Assembly: GCA_004298345.1 (NCBI GenBank)
Contig: SCTV01000015.1
Span: forward strand, 1 to 11,309
Length of the DNA: 11,309 nucleotides
From: Patescibacteria group bacterium
GTDB lineage: Bacteria > Patescibacteriota > Minisyncoccia > Phycocordibacterales > PALSA-1337
Reading direction: 5' to 3'
Numbering within the stretch: position 1 is the first letter of the stretch; every line of letters starts with the position of its first letter. The notes beneath the pieces are model-generated. The model saw only the letters and a list, made by a program, of their open reading frames with translations. It made no database searches and had not been told where the DNA came from. The translations under genes were made by a program, and so were the position numbers. Shown here in pieces: positions 10,894-11,309 of this stretch.

Positions 10894-11309
10894 CTATTTC
10901 TTTCCTACCAAAAGATCAAACACCATTTCATTGACCAGCATTGACTCAACATAGTTGCGAACGCGATTGAGGTCAGCGTCGGGGTAGTGCTCGAGGATGG
11001 CCTTAATTTCTTTTTCTGCTCGTTCTGGATCAGCGGTGATTTTTTCGGTCTGAGCTATTTTGTGAAGCACTATCTGTAGAGTCGCTCGTTTTTGTGCATC
11101 ATTTCTCCACTCCGCACGCATCTCTTCGCGGGTCTTTTTGATATGTTTCAGATATTCTTCTGGCTTGATACCCATGCGAGAAATATCGTCTTGAAATTGA
11201 GCCTCCATTTTGTCGAGCTCGGCTTCGACGATAACTTTCGGTAGATCAGCTTTGGTGGCCTTTATCACGGCCTCAGCTATTTCAATTCTCTTTTTCTCGT
11301 TTGCCTTAT
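10894..11309 (-). CDS. tig: Trigger factor, C-terminal part (runs off the window)
   Basis: The frame is open from the stop at 10894 to the right edge, giving 138 visible residues (KANEKKRIEIAEAVIKATKA and onwards). A GTG at 11268 is internal, not the start. The pattern RIEIAEAVIKATKADLPKVIVEAELDKM is the start of the trigger factor C-terminal chaperone domain (Trigger_C), followed by helices DDISRMGIKPEEYLKHIKKTREEMRAEW and the arm ending EMVFDLLVGKK. Trigger factor sits at the ribosome exit tunnel and shields nascent chains. The ribosome-binding and PPIase domains must lie beyond the edge, so whether the PPIase domain is present cannot be judged. Divergence from well-studied homologues makes this a firm family call but not a full-length one. 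Confidence 0.85.
   Translation of the reverse strand, partial: KANEKKRIEIAEAVIKATKADLPKVIVEAELDKMEAQFQDDISRMGIKPEEYLKHIKKTREEMRAEWRNDAQKRATLQIVLHKIAQTEKITADPERAEKEIKAILEHYPDADLNRVRNYVESMLVNEMVFDLLVGKK

Overview
The window reads like a contig from a small-genome bacterium. My best guess is a Candidate Phyla Radiation (Patescibacteria, Parcubacteria-like) lineage. This is an inference from several weak cues: compact housekeeping genes in short units on alternating strands, very long perfect hairpins between units, almost no Shine-Dalgarno sites, recurrent ATTCATGAATCGTGAATC-type intergenic repeats, and an RNHCP-domain protein. The first 13 bases equal the 3' end of the common Illumina adapter. 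The contig therefore probably starts with untrimmed library sequence, and the true left edge lies inside a methyltransferase gene.

Layout. 15-1026 (+): a 5'-truncated class I SAM methyltransferase, a 31-codon broken duplicate of the next gene, and an intact RNHCP-domain zinc-finger-like protein, joined by overlapping stop/start codons. 1027-1445 has no conventional gene. It holds a 121-bp inverted-repeat-bounded, structured segment and a 19-codon cysteine-rich micro-ORF, closed by a strong terminator. 1498-1568: tRNA-Gly(TCC). It is followed by a terminator and then a 126-bp element (1600-1725) whose ends are built from the 3' end of that tRNA. 1790-2350 (+): a P-loop kinase of polynucleotide-kinase/AAA_33 type, with the only strong Shine-Dalgarno site in the window. 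2440-2712 (-): HU. 2713-3063: 350 bp without a gene, rich in operator-like repeats and consecutive hairpins. 3064-4593 (-): RNase Y.

4782-6029: a type I 3-dehydroquinate dehydratase gene (aroD) lies between two copies of the same MITE-like element, both in the same orientation. Each copy has GATT(C/T)ACGAATGGGG and CCCGTAT..ATTCATGAATCGTGAATC ends around a long perfect hairpin. 6044-6619 (-): ClpP. 6745-7449 (+): RsmE, probably leaderless. 7454-8260 (-): a TrmB-type regulator, divergent from a three-gene ABC importer (ATPase, NMT1/SsuA-like binding protein, SsuC/TauC-like permease; 8381-10852). The shared intergenic region holds a good sigma70 promoter overlapped by palindromes, so this looks like a self-contained regulated uptake cassette. 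10894-11309 (-): the C-terminal part of trigger factor, running off the right edge.

How the genes relate: RNase Y, HU, ClpP, RsmE and trigger factor are core RNA, nucleoid and protein-quality functions. The accessory layer is the importer with its regulator, the isolated aroD between repeats, the tRNA-derived element and the cysteine micro-ORF. No CRISPR array, transposase or recombinase gene is present.
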